Shown piece by piece: positions 16,714-24,996 of a DNA stretch of 64,000 nt. The notes under the pieces were generated by a model that saw only the letters and a program-made list of their open reading frames with translations, did no database searches and was not told where the DNA came from. The DNA lies in the NCBI GenBank assembly GCA_020024465.1, contig JAHHTT010000002.1, positions 102,337 to 166,336 on the forward strand, given 5' to 3'. The DNA comes from Odoribacter sp. Its GTDB lineage: Bacteria; Bacteroidota; Bacteroidia; Bacteroidales; Marinifilaceae. The translations under genes were made by a program, and so were the position numbers. Numbering within the stretch: the first letter of the stretch is position 1; each line of letters starts with the position of its first letter.

Positions 16714-18606
16714 ATGAACATGGTTATGAATAGAAACATACTCACCTTTTTAAATGAATATGCGGAAATACCCGATCCGCAATATGCCATCATGTTGCGA
16801 GGCGCTTGGGGATGCGGCAAAACGTTTTTCATCCGCCAATGGATGGAGCAACTGAAAAATAACAGAGATGCGGACAAGTTAAAATGGCAGCCTATTTATG
16901 TGTCTTTATACGGTTTGACCACTACCCAGCAAATCACAGAACAAATCAACAAGGAAATATCCCCGTGGTTGTACAGCAAGGGAATGAAACTTGCCAAGAA
17001 TATATTAAAAGCCGCTTCGAAAATCGCTTTGAAATACGATATTGACGGTGACGGCAAGGATGAAGGAAGTGTAACCTGTGACTTGGACTCCATTTTGTTG
17101 TTGAAAGAAGAAAATTCCGAAATAAAAGGAAACAAGATTCTGATTTTTGACGACCTTGAAAGATGTGATGTAAAACTGGAAACCTTGTTGGGATACATCA
17201 ATTACTTTTCGGAACATTGTAAATGCAAGGTCATCATCATTGGCGATGAGAACAAGATTTCCGAAAAAGAGGGCGAAAAATCTAATTTGAAATTCAAGGA
17301 TTTCAAGGAAAAGACCATCGGGCGCACTTTCGAGATTAAAGTGAATATAGAGGAGACACTCGATTTTTTCATTGGCGAAATATCCGCCAACAACAGAAAC
17401 CTCTTATCTGAGAACAAAGAGCTTATAATCAAGATATTCCACGCCTCTAAATTCGATAATTTAAGAGTCCTTCGGCAATGTCTGAACGATTACCACAGGA
17501 TAATCATGGCTTTGCCGGAACATTATCATGAATCTCCCAAATACAAACTTATCATAACATCACTATTGGCAAATTTTGTCGCCGTTTACTGCGAGTATAA
17601 GGGTGGAAATACCGAAATTGCGAGCCTGTTCAACAGCCTGTACAATATGTTCCCAGATAAAGAGAAAAATGAGGAGCGTGAAAAAATCCTCTCCAAATAC
17701 CATTTTATAGAGATAGGCAAGCGGTTGGATATTTTCAGTGATTTTATCGTCAATGAAATTGTCTGCTATCTGGAAAGCGGGTATTTTGACACAACCTATT
17801 TGCAGCAATACTTTGCTGCCGAAGACGCAAGTTTGAATAGTTGGGACTATCTGTATGATTATTGGAGACTGGATAACGAAGAATACGAGAAACATTACGA
17901 GGAAACGGTACGGTATTACTTTGCGGATAAAAGCGTTGATCTAAAAGAATTGTTTGTCATTATATCTATACTATCGGTTTTATATAGCGACAACCTTGTT
18001 CACATATCCGAGGAAGACATCATTGCCCAAGGCAAGCACTCCATAGACAGGCTGATGGAAGGTATCAACGACATGGAGGGTTTGTTGAATTGTAGCTCAA
18101 AGGTACATGCGGGTACAAGAAGGAATCATTCTAATATTGGTTCAGATCGAATTTTGAATGTACTGGTTGCGTATTTTCAAAAACTATTCGAGCAAAGATT
18201 TGAGAAATGTCCTAATAAAGTGTCTGCCATGCTGGAAAATCTGACGGATGAAACTTGCGAACGCCTGAATCTGGCATTGAATGATGCAATCCCGGTCAAA
18301 CAGCGTCTTTATAGGGATACTTCAATATTCCAAGAGGCTGATGCGGACAAGGTTTCAAAAAGTATTTTGGGATTGTCTAACGAATCACGCAACACCTTTC
18401 TGCATTTTTTGCAGTCTCGTTATAAATATACCTCCTATGGCACTGAAATAGAATACTTGAACGAATGCTGTCAATCGGATCTGCCCCAACTAAAATTAAT
18501 CAATGAGAAATTAAAGACAGAAGCGGCAACCAGAAGATTGATAGAAAAGTATTCCATTGAGAAAATTACAAACCTGATAGATGAAATTACCGCAAAAGTG
18601 AAATAG
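16714..18606 (+). CDS. KAP-family P-loop NTPase
   Basis: A 630-residue NTPase of the KAP group. Walker A is GAWGCGKTFFIRQW (near the N-terminus); Walker B is NKILIFDDLERCD followed by a sensor-like strand (CKVIIIGDENKI). I chose ATG 16714 because the frame upstream runs through the short cassette repeat; ATGs at 16720 and 16726 are also possible. The typical membrane insertion of many KAP ATPases is not evident. The large C-terminal part is helical and unassigned. KAP NTPases often appear in phage-defence and conflict loci; here it is the last gene before the second long repeat. Confidence 0.85.
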   Translation: MNMVMNRNILTFLNEYAEIPDPQYAIMLRGAWGCGKTFFIRQWMEQLKNNRDADKLKWQPIYVSLYGLTTTQQITEQINKEISPWLYSKGMKLAKNILKAASKIALKYDIDGDGKDEGSVTCDLDSILLLKEENSEIKGNKILIFDDLERCDVKLETLLGYINYFSEHCKCKVIIIGDENKISEKEGEKSNLKFKDFKEKTIGRTFEIKVNIEETLDFFIGEISANNRNLLSENKELIIKIFHASKFDNLRVLRQCLNDYHRIIMALPEHYHESPKYKLIITSLLANFVAVYCEYKGGNTEIASLFNSLYNMFPDKEKNEEREKILSKYHFIEIGKRLDIFSDFIVNEIVCYLESGYFDTTYLQQYFAAEDASLNSWDYLYDYWRLDNEEYEKHYEETVRYYFADKSVDLKELFVIISILSVLYSDNLVHISEEDIIAQGKHSIDRLMEGINDMEGLLNCSSKVHAGTRRNHSNIGSDRILNVLVAYFQKLFEQRFEKCPNKVSAMLENLTDETCERLNLALNDAIPVKQRLYRDTSIFQEADADKVSKSILGLSNESRNTFLHFLQSRYKYTSYGTEIEYLNECCQSDLPQLKLINEKLKTEAATRRLIEKYSIEKITNLIDEITAKVK

Positions 18607-18681
18607 CTATTCCCGTTCATCCTCGAAAGCGATGGTCTGGCAAGGGATATGCCGATGATGAACTTCATTCCGTGTGACGGC

Positions 18682-19035
18682 ACGGACGTGTTCCGTTTGT
18701 CCTTCCGCCCCGATGTCGGCTTCGGCCATGCAGCCTGCCGGAATGGTCGGAAACGGACGCCGGGACGGGACAGCCCGTGCGCCAAGGTGTAAGCGCAAGA
18801 CTGTGAAAGCCCTTTCACCCACGTTAGGGATTGCAGGGGAAAGCCCACAGCATAGCGAGGACTTGCAACGGAAAGCCCGACCCGAAGGGGAACGCCCAAA
18901 CAATCACTCGCAAAAACTGCTTTTAAGCATACCATAGAAAAAAGGAAGACCGAATATTCCGAAGTTTCGCCCTTATGATATATATTTGTAATTGAACGAA
19001 GATATACAGCGGAAAACGTATATAATTACATGTTA
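18682..19035 (+). repeat. Long direct repeat, copy 2 (about 350 bp)
   Basis: Same sequence and orientation as 14054-14405 with scattered substitutions and small indels, including the TATATTTG element near its end. Together the copies bracket a 4.3-kb block holding four cassette genes. Confidence 0.9.
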
Positions 19036-19060
19036 TCTATTTAATAATAAGCATAAAACT

Positions 19061-19567
19061 ATGAGATACTTAAAAATTATGGGAATATTTACTTCTATCT
19101 TAAGTTTATTGAGTTGCGGGCATGGGAATAAACGAGTGACGCAAAACGACGGTATAAACTCCAATATCCCGGTTGCTGCCCGGATTACGATAGACAAACT
19201 GCCGGATGTATTGAGAAACGTGCAGGCAGGAAATACTGATTATGACTTTATAGGTATTTGTTCCAATGGTGTGGACTGCATCTACTTTGTGCTGGAGAAC
19301 GGAAAGTTTTACATAGATTTTGAAGCCATGGGTAAAGAGCAGCTTCCCTACATAGATACCTTGAAACAGTTCGCAAAGGAACATAATTATCCTATTGTCG
19401 AAACAACCTATAACAATACTCCGGTCGATTACGAACATCTGAAATACGCTCCCGTCCTTAGCCTGAAAGTCCATGCTGACATAGACAGTATCGTAAAGGT
19501 CGGAAGCCAGATTGAGCATACCATTTTCAGGAACAATGAGCGAACCGTTTACGAAATAGTGCCTTGA
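19061..19567 (+). CDS. Lipoprotein, probable cassette/immunity type
   Basis: A 168-residue product starting at ATG 19061 with a lipoprotein signal (MGIFTSILSLLSCGHGN; Cys of LLSC as lipidation site). A longer frame begins at 18992 but would place the signal internally. The mature part has a compact alpha/beta look (YDFIGICSNGVDCIYFVLEN). No family recognised. It is the first gene after the second long repeat and is followed by a short cassette repeat. A membrane-anchored immunity protein against a periplasmic toxin is possible but unproven. Confidence 0.7.
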   Translation: MRYLKIMGIFTSILSLLSCGHGNKRVTQNDGINSNIPVAARITIDKLPDVLRNVQAGNTDYDFIGICSNGVDCIYFVLENGKFYIDFEAMGKEQLPYIDTLKQFAKEHNYPIVETTYNNTPVDYEHLKYAPVLSLKVHADIDSIVKVGSQIEHTIFRNNERTVYEIVP

Positions 19568-19596
19568 TTTTGCCAATAAATACATTAAGATTTAGA

Positions 19597-19640
19597 TAAC
19601 AAACAGCACTGCCGCTTAAAGCGAAACGCTGCCAAGCATC
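19597..19640 (+). repeat. Short cassette repeat, copy D
   Basis: TAACAAACAGCACTGCCGCT, then TAAAGCGAAACGCTGCC and AAGCATC. Closest to copy A, which it matches over the whole length with few changes. Confidence 0.7.
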
Positions 19641-19654
19641 ATCTACATAAAAAT

Positions 19655-20245
19655 ATGAGAACATTCGCCATAATCCTGCTTTTAGCAAGCCTGTTTGCCG
19701 CAAGTTGCGGAGAGCCGCCCATGCCACCGAGCGACGAGGAAATGATACGCCACTTTACCACGCACGAGGCGGCGTTCCGCAAGGTGTACGAAATCATGTC
19801 AGAGAGTTCAGAAGGCAGTTTCCACTACCCGCCGCTTTCTCCGGAAGAGGTCATTATACTTGATTCAACAGAGCAAAGCGATACATCCCATGAAACGAAT
19901 GACGAAGAAGACCTCCCGGTATATGGGCTGCTGAAGCCAGACCGAATACAGCTCGATTCCTTGTTGTCAGAGATTGGATGCGGTCTTGTCCTTGTTGACC
20001 GCAGGGAATGGGAAACGGCGGATTCGGTATATGTGAGCCTCGTTATGCCGTACTATTCCCACGGCATCGTGGACGCAGGAACATCCAAGAGTTTCGTTTA
20101 CGATCCCGGATTGAGAAGCCGCCGGAATATCCGTATCACCGAACACGGCGACCTGAACGAGATCTACCGCAGGACGTACAACGACACCACGTTGTACAAG
20201 CCTGTCAAGGAAGGCTGGTACATCGAGTTAGACCATTCACGATAA
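19655..20245 (+). CDS. Lipoprotein, probable cassette/immunity type
   Basis: A 196-residue product with a clear lipoprotein signal peptide (MRTFAIILLLASLFAASCGE, Cys at about residue 18). The mature part is acidic in its first half (EEMIRHFTTHEAAFRKVYEI, which looks helical) and beta-rich later (GLVLVDRREWETADSVYVSL). This pattern recurs in many small Bacteroidales lipoproteins of unknown role. It starts 14 bases after a short cassette repeat. No such repeat is visible after it. Confidence 0.75.
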   Translation: MRTFAIILLLASLFAASCGEPPMPPSDEEMIRHFTTHEAAFRKVYEIMSESSEGSFHYPPLSPEEVIILDSTEQSDTSHETNDEEDLPVYGLLKPDRIQLDSLLSEIGCGLVLVDRREWETADSVYVSLVMPYYSHGIVDAGTSKSFVYDPGLRSRRNIRITEHGDLNEIYRRTYNDTTLYKPVKEGWYIELDHSR

Positions 20246-20438
20246 CCTGCAAAGAGGGACGCATGAGGATATTCCAATACATGCGCCGATTCTTCCAGAT
20301 GATGGCAAGGATGCGTAAGGTCATCCATATCGTTTCTATGACCTGTCGGCATGAACAACGCAAGAACGGGCTGGTTCCGGTGGAATCCTACAAACGGGAA
20401 ACAGACCGGAATCTCTGGATACGCAGCATAGGAACCCG

Positions 20439-21233
20439 TCATTCCACACGGTACAGCATCGTTCTTTTTACAGCTGGATGATGGTATTGCAGCCGCCCTT
20501 TGGACTTCCCGATCTGAATGACATTCCGGGGACACCAGTGTACGCAAGCATGGCAAGCCTCGCAACCGATTCCCCACCGGGGCACTCCGTTTTTCAGCGT
20601 AATATTGTTCACGGGACATACACGTTCGCAGACACCACATCCCATACAACCATTTTCCAAGGAGAAGTTCAAGTGCGAGCGACTGAAAAAGGCATTGAAC
20701 AGCCCTTTGTGCAACAGATCCGATAACCTGCAATACGGGAAAGGCTTTTTCCGTTTGCCTTTTTTCAAGTCGTCGATTATTCGTGAAGTGTAAAGCTCCG
20801 CCCGTTCCAGTATCTTCGTCCTCCTTACTGAAGATACCTCGTATTCCTTCAGGCAGTTCCCTACGGTGGGCAGGTTGTAGCCATAGTCCAGACGCACGCC
20901 TTTGCCGGACATGATTTTGTCCACAACGGACACCGCACAGCCCTTGTACGTGTAATATGTGCCTATGGAGAAATAGTACACGCCTTTCCTGAACGGATAA
21001 CTTTCCAAGAACCGGCGGACAATGCCGGGCAGTCCGCCCATATATACGGGGAATATAAAACCTACGATTCGGGAGTCCGATGCGGTGATTCCAGCTGACG
21101 GTGTCATTCTGAACAGCCCGGCTCCTCCAAAAGCCGCCGCAATATCCTGCGACAATTTCAGGCTGTTGCCTGTGGCGGAGAAATAATAGATGGATATTTC
21201 TTTGTCGTTTGCCGTTTTGCTTTTATAGTCCAT
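20439..21233 (-). CDS. EFR1-type flavodoxin/ferredoxin fusion
   Basis: The 264-residue protein joins a flavodoxin-like domain (ISIYYFSATGNSLKLSQDIA at about residues 13-32, and VGFIFPVYMGGLPGIVRRF) to two 4Fe-4S clusters (CMGCGVCERVCP and CEACHACVHWCP, about residues 196-233). This is the EFR1 family layout, whose members move electrons between FMN and iron-sulfur centres; the physiological partner is unknown. It faces away from an HxlR regulator with a 124-base shared promoter region. It is cargo rather than a transfer gene. Confidence 0.88.
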   Translation of the reverse strand: MDYKSKTANDKEISIYYFSATGNSLKLSQDIAAAFGGAGLFRMTPSAGITASDSRIVGFIFPVYMGGLPGIVRRFLESYPFRKGVYYFSIGTYYTYKGCAVSVVDKIMSGKGVRLDYGYNLPTVGNCLKEYEVSSVRRTKILERAELYTSRIIDDLKKGKRKKPFPYCRLSDLLHKGLFNAFFSRSHLNFSLENGCMGCGVCERVCPVNNITLKNGVPRWGIGCEACHACVHWCPRNVIQIGKSKGRLQYHHPAVKRTMLYRVE

Positions 21234-21304
21234 AACATTTATTTTTGCGACAGCAAAGTTAATAGGTCTCTTTAAAAAAAAGAAGAACTGTCTTGGTTAT
21301 CAGT

Positions 21305-21320
21305 AACTTACATTTAGGTT
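21305..21320. promoter_or_regulatory. Candidate HxlR operator
   Basis: AACTTACATTTAGGTT is a 16-bp dyad with six of eight pairs matching. It lies in the divergent region between the EFR1 gene and the HxlR gene, where an autoregulating repressor would bind. Confidence 0.35.
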
Positions 21321-21357
21321 AGTTTTCCTGTATATCAATTTGTTGGATAAAAGAAAA

Positions 21358-21711
21358 ATGAGAAAAAAGTTAGATTACGATTATTGTTCTGCTTCCCCTA
21401 TACTGGAATGGCTGGGTGACAAATGGGCTTTAGTTGTCTTATTGAAGCTACATGAGAATGAAGTAATACGTTTCAATGAACTATACAAAACAATCCCCTC
21501 TATATCGGAAAAGATGCTATCTACTGTTTTGCGGTCATTGGTAACGGACGGATTGGTAAATAGAAAAATATATCCCACAGTTCCACCCAAAGTGGAATAT
21601 TATGTATCTGAATTTGGAGAAACTTTAATCCCTTATTTAGAGCAGTTGAAACAATGGGGGCAAGAAAATTTTGAAACGATAATGGAAAATAGACGGAAAA
21701 ATAAATATTGA
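21358..21711 (+). CDS. HxlR family transcriptional regulator
   Basis: A 117-residue winged-helix protein of the HxlR/DUF24 family. It has the family opening (CSASPILEWLGDKWALVVLLKL), the recognition region (FNELYKTIPSISEKMLSTVLRSLVTDGLV), and the wing with VPPKVEYYVSEFGETL. ATG 21358 is preferred to the upstream TTG codons. Conserved Cys near residue 10 (DYDYCSAS) is a site that senses thiol-reactive stress in some relatives. Divergent from the EFR1 gene, which it probably regulates. A strong hairpin follows its stop. Confidence 0.9.
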   Translation: MRKKLDYDYCSASPILEWLGDKWALVVLLKLHENEVIRFNELYKTIPSISEKMLSTVLRSLVTDGLVNRKIYPTVPPKVEYYVSEFGETLIPYLEQLKQWGQENFETIMENRRKNKY

Positions 21712-21717
21712 AATTTA

Positions 21718-21762
21718 GTGCAAGGTACAAGTATATATCTATATATAGCTTGCACCTTGCAC
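21718..21762 (+). terminator. Hairpin downstream of hxlR-type gene
   Basis: GTGCAAGGT (21718-21726) pairs with ACCTTGCAC (21754-21762), with further partial pairing inside. It starts 6 bases after the HxlR stop codon. There is no strong T-run, so this is a likely rather than certain terminator. Confidence 0.55.
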
Positions 21763-21939
21763 TAACCTTAGAATGTTTATTTTCAATGATTTGCATAATC
21801 CAAAAATAATGCGGACATCTGAACCCAAGATGTTGGCAGACAGACACCGGACAACAGCAGACAGTTTTTAAGGACTAAAAGCGTGATGGATGCAAAGCCA
21901 AAATTTCAGAAAGTGCTGATATTTAGGAATAAATAACGC

Positions 21940-22296
21940 TTAATTTATAATCCAAGCGGCACGATGCCTGTTCTCCTGAATCGCCCGGATACGGCTGCCG
22001 GAATCGAGCCTGTACATGAAGCCCGCCAAGTTCCCGCTCTCGTACAAGCCCATGCCGATGGTCAGGCGGCTGTTGAAGTCGGTCTGGCTGACGACGTACC
22101 AGCCGCACCGGGCGAAATGCTCCTCGTAGCCGGAACGGGTCTCCAGCAGGAAATAGAACTTGCCGTCGTCCTCGAAACGGATGACGTACTCGCAACGCAG
22201 GCGGCGTGCGATCTTGCCCAAGATGCGGCTCTCCTCCTCGATGACCGCAGGAGTGGCAAGGAAGGTGTATTAAGCGATAAAGACAGCCTCGTCCAT
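21940..22296 (-). pseudogene. Unknown ICE gene with in-frame stop codon 9
   Basis: Reading from ATG 22296 gives MDEAVFIA, then TAA at 22270-22272, then in the same frame YTFLATPAVIEEESRILGKI and an intact 100-residue remainder (RCEYVIRFEDDGKFYFLLET and so on) to 21940. The uninterrupted frame before and after suggests a recent nonsense change in a 118-residue protein. A TTG inside (22221) could start a shortened product. No family recognised; it lies near the integrase end of the ICE. Confidence 0.5.
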
Positions 22297-22469
22297 AGTG
22301 ATGATGTTTGGTCGGTTACAAATATGCGAAATGTCCGGCACACGGCAAACGGAAGGGGCGGAAAATATGCGGAAGGGCGTGCGGATATGTAGAGCTTCTC
22401 CCTGCTTTTCACCGCCCGGAACGTGACAAGGCTACAAACGTGAAGCAAAACGAGGACAAGCGGTACGGT

Positions 22470-22504
22470 TTTGATACACGGACATATACAGACCGGTATA
22501 TTTG
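22470..22504 (+). promoter_or_regulatory. Candidate promoter for the HTH gene pair
   Basis: TTTG at 22470-22473 and TATATTTG (TAnnTTTG) at 22497-22504, 23 bases apart, slightly longer than the usual 19-21. It lies 34 bases before the first HTH start. Confidence 0.4.
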
Positions 22505-22538
22505 CAGGGAAGTATAACAATAAAAACGTATCGGGACA

Positions 22539-22832
22539 ATGGAAATAGTAAGCATCGAGAAAAAGACCTTCGAGGAGATGAAGGAACGGTTCGGCAGCTT
22601 CTCGCAGCACGTGAGGGAGCTTTGCGCCCGCTACCGCCCGCCCGAAAAGATGAACTGGATGGACGGGGCGGACGTGTGTGAGAAACTGGGCATCAGCAAG
22701 CGGACGTTGCAGACCTACCGTGACCGGGGGCTGCTGCCGTACAGCCAGATCAACCACAAGATTTACTACCGGACGGAGGACGTGGAGGCGTTCGTGGAAG
22801 CCATGAGCCGGGAAATGACGGAGGACGAGTGA
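22539..22832 (+). CDS. HTH (excisionase/MerR-like) protein
   Basis: A 97-residue protein. A helical N-terminus is followed by a helix-turn-helix of the HTH_17/excisionase type (WMDGADVCEKLGISKRTLQT, then YRDRGLLPYSQINHKIYY), ending in a short acidic tail. Pairs of such proteins next to the integrase are typical of Bacteroidales ICEs and may act as excision or regulatory factors. The next gene starts 1 base after its stop and has the same architecture. Confidence 0.82.
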   Translation: MEIVSIEKKTFEEMKERFGSFSQHVRELCARYRPPEKMNWMDGADVCEKLGISKRTLQTYRDRGLLPYSQINHKIYYRTEDVEAFVEAMSREMTEDE

Positions 22833-22833
22833 G

Positions 22834-23151
22834 ATGGAAGTGATCACAAGGGACACGGAAGAGGTACGGGCGTACTTCGAGGCGTTGGAAGAGGGAATGA
22901 GGTACATCGACACGGTGACGGCGCACTTCCGCCCGGCGATGAACGGCGAGGTCTATCTCACGGGCGAGGACGTGTGCAGGCTGCTGCACATCACGCCGAG
23001 AACGTTGCAGGATTACCGCACGCAACGGCTGATCCCGTACATATCGCTGCCGGGCAAGACGCTCTACCGCCAGTCGGATCTGCTGCGTATGCTGGAGGAG
23101 AACTACGTGGACATGCGCCCAAAGCGCAAACGGGGGAAAAGTCCAACATAA
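22834..23151 (+). CDS. HTH (excisionase/MerR-like) protein, second of pair
   Basis: A 105-residue protein built like the one before: helical N-terminus (EEVRAYFEALEEGMRYIDTV), HTH_17 domain (YLTGEDVCRLLHITPRTLQD, then YRTQRLIPYISLPGKTLYR) and a basic tail (RPKRKRGKSP). The pair is co-transcribed. It probably arose by duplication and may bind att-region DNA for excision. The integrase gene converges on it from the other side. Confidence 0.82.
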   Translation: MEVITRDTEEVRAYFEALEEGMRYIDTVTAHFRPAMNGEVYLTGEDVCRLLHITPRTLQDYRTQRLIPYISLPGKTLYRQSDLLRMLEENYVDMRPKRKRGKSPT

Positions 23152-23244
23152 ACGCACGGGGGTGTGCATCGGGAAATGCAGCAAAGGCAGGGACACCGCA
23201 TCGGAAGTTCCTGCCTTTGCCGCATTCTGCACCGGGGGAAGGCG

Positions 23245-24540
23245 TCAAGCCGTTTCCCGGAGGGAGCGGCGCACCCGCTTCCCGTCCTGTTTCCTGTCCT
23301 TCTTCTCCAGCACGCTCCGCTGCATGGCGGCGAGGTTGCCGGAGATCGCCCGGAAATCGGAGCTTACCATCCTGTTGGTCACCTCGGCGTAGATCTGGGT
23401 CGTGGAAATGTGCTTGTGCCCGAGTATCTTGGAGAGCGCCTCGATGGTGCCGCCGTTGCAGAGATAGATGGTCGTGGCGAAGGTGTGGCGGCTTAGGTGG
23501 AAGCCGATCTCCTTGTGGATGCCGCAGGCTTTGGCTATCTGTTTGAGGTGCCTGTTGCACACGCTGTTGCTGGGCATGGGAAACACGAGGTCGCCTCCGG
23601 CAAGCCCTTTGTAACGTTCTATCAGCTCCTTGGCAATCTCCATAAGGGGGACGTTGCTCGACACACGGGTCTTGGTGCGCCGGGTGATGATCCATTCCTC
23701 GCCGTCGAAGTCCATGCGCTGTATCTTGTCATGGGTGAGCGTCTTTATGTCAATGTAGCTAAGCCCGGTGAAACACCCGAAGAGGAACATGTCCCGCACG
23801 AGGCTGGTCTGTTTCTTGACGAACACGGCGTTAGCCAAGGTGCGCAGCTCCTCTTCCGTGAGATAGCCCCGGTCGGTCTCCTGCATCTCAAGGCTGTACT
23901 CGCCGAAGGGGTCGGTGCGGACGATTCCACGCCGCCACGCCTTGTCGGTCAGGCTGAGCAGGGGCATGGTGTATATCCAGAGGGTGTTGGCGCTCAATCC
24001 CTTCTCCACCCGCAGGTACTTGTCGAAATCGGTGATGATCTCCTTGGTCAGCTCCTTGTAAGCCATGTCGGTGCGCTTCTTCTTCTCCCAAAGGAAGGTC
24101 TTGAAATGGTTGTAAACAGCCAGATACTTGTTGTAGGTGGACTTGGCTCGCTGCCCTTTCTCGACCATCGCCTCAAACTCCCGGTTCATGTTCCCGAAGT
24201 CTTTGAGGATGCAGTTCTCCATCACGCCGACACCGAGGAAGGCGTTGCGCAGCTTCTCGGCGGTGACGAAATCCTCTTCCCGGAGGATGCGGTGGTAGTG
24301 GTTGGTGAGCCGGGCGGAGACCTCCTTCAGTTGCCCGTTTATCTCGTTTGCCTCGGCGGACTTGCCTTTCGCCTTGCCGTTCTCCCAGAGGTCGGGGGTG
24401 ACGAACAGCTTGGTTCCCACTGCCTTGTCATCGCCGTCAACGGAGATTTTCACCATGATGGGGGCTTTTCCGTCCCGGTTTCTCACTGCGGATCTCTTGA
24501 TGTAGAACGAGGTCGCAAACGTACTTCTCTTTGTTTCCAT
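23245..24540 (-). CDS. Tyrosine recombinase/integrase, IntDOT-like
   Basis: The 431-residue protein has an N-terminal arm domain, a SAM-like core-binding domain (about residues 105-215) and a tyrosine-recombinase catalytic domain. Visible catalytic residues: H-x-x-R in HLSRHTFATTIYLC, H in LGHKHISTTQIY, and the Tyr nucleophile in that last motif. At the first Arg position, where most relatives have TGLR, it reads FTGLSYIDIKTL, with Ser. The same substitution is known in IntDOT of CTnDOT. It is the integrase of the ICE, near its right end and about 480 bases from tRNA-Arg. Confidence 0.92.
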   Translation of the reverse strand: METKRSTFATSFYIKRSAVRNRDGKAPIMVKISVDGDDKAVGTKLFVTPDLWENGKAKGKSAEANEINGQLKEVSARLTNHYHRILREEDFVTAEKLRNAFLGVGVMENCILKDFGNMNREFEAMVEKGQRAKSTYNKYLAVYNHFKTFLWEKKKRTDMAYKELTKEIITDFDKYLRVEKGLSANTLWIYTMPLLSLTDKAWRRGIVRTDPFGEYSLEMQETDRGYLTEEELRTLANAVFVKKQTSLVRDMFLFGCFTGLSYIDIKTLTHDKIQRMDFDGEEWIITRRTKTRVSSNVPLMEIAKELIERYKGLAGGDLVFPMPSNSVCNRHLKQIAKACGIHKEIGFHLSRHTFATTIYLCNGGTIEALSKILGHKHISTTQIYAEVTNRMVSSDFRAISGNLAAMQRSVLEKKDRKQDGKRVRRSLRETA

Positions 24541-24996
24541 AACTCTAAAATTTTCGTTTCTAAAGGTAGTTACTTATTTCTTACCAAGAGCTATGCAAAA
24601 CAAGGCAAAGCAATGAAACAGAACTTGTTATGCTGTATATACCCCGTTTTGGAACCGGTAGCTGTTTAGTAGCCGAACTTTGTCCGAAAGGGGTGTTTTC
24701 AGGCATTTTATGCCGGAGTCCGTTTCCACCCGCTCTGCATACAAGATGCTGACCTGCATTTATTTATGTAGAACTTTGCTTTTCTTTGCGCCTTATGCCG
24801 ATTTTTTTGACAAAAACTTCCAAAATTACAAACAACATTCATAGTTCTTGATACCCGATTGTGTTGTACACAAAAATCATCTAAAATGGAGTATTTGCAT
24901 TTAAATATTTCTTATTTTTAATGATACTCTTACAATATATTGCCACAGAAATAAAACATAATCTTCAAGAAATTGAAACACATCGAATAAATAAAA
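24541..24996. other. Probable right end of the ICE
   Basis: No gene. Composition shifts from ICE-like to AT-rich chromosomal within this stretch. Two sequences resemble IntDOT-type cores containing TTTGC: GTAGAACTTTGC (24768-24779) and GAGTATTTGC (24890-24899). Neither matches GTAnnTTTGC exactly, and without the left end the boundary cannot be fixed. Confidence 0.4.

Larger units (their letters stand above)
1..24960. mobile_element. Integrative conjugative element (CTnDOT-like), right part
   Basis: The stretch begins inside a Bacteroidales tra operon (traM, N, O, Q). It continues through genes typical of the accessory half of such elements (RadC-like, ParB-like, DUF1273, ArdC-like) and ends with two HTH proteins and a tyrosine recombinase. 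The tra and accessory genes are clearly more GC-rich than the chromosome that starts at the tRNA-Arg near 25.0 kb. The left end lies outside the window. The right end is not pinned: it should fall between the integrase start (24540) and the tRNA terminator (24997). Insertion of AT-rich modules (4.1-7.4 kb and 14.4-18.6 kb) shows later acquisition. Confidence 0.75.

Noticed and set aside
14054..19035. The long direct repeats as IS copies forming a composite transposon
   Set aside because: No transposase frame, no terminal inverted repeats and no target duplications were found at their edges.
20263..20481. 72-codon plus-strand frame after the second lipoprotein
   Set aside because: Overlaps the 3' end of the convergent EFR1 gene, has no recognisable features and looks like basic low-complexity sequence; kept out as unsupported.
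23497..24669. 390-codon plus-strand frame opposite the ICE integrase
   Set aside because: Shadow of the integrase; product has no family features.
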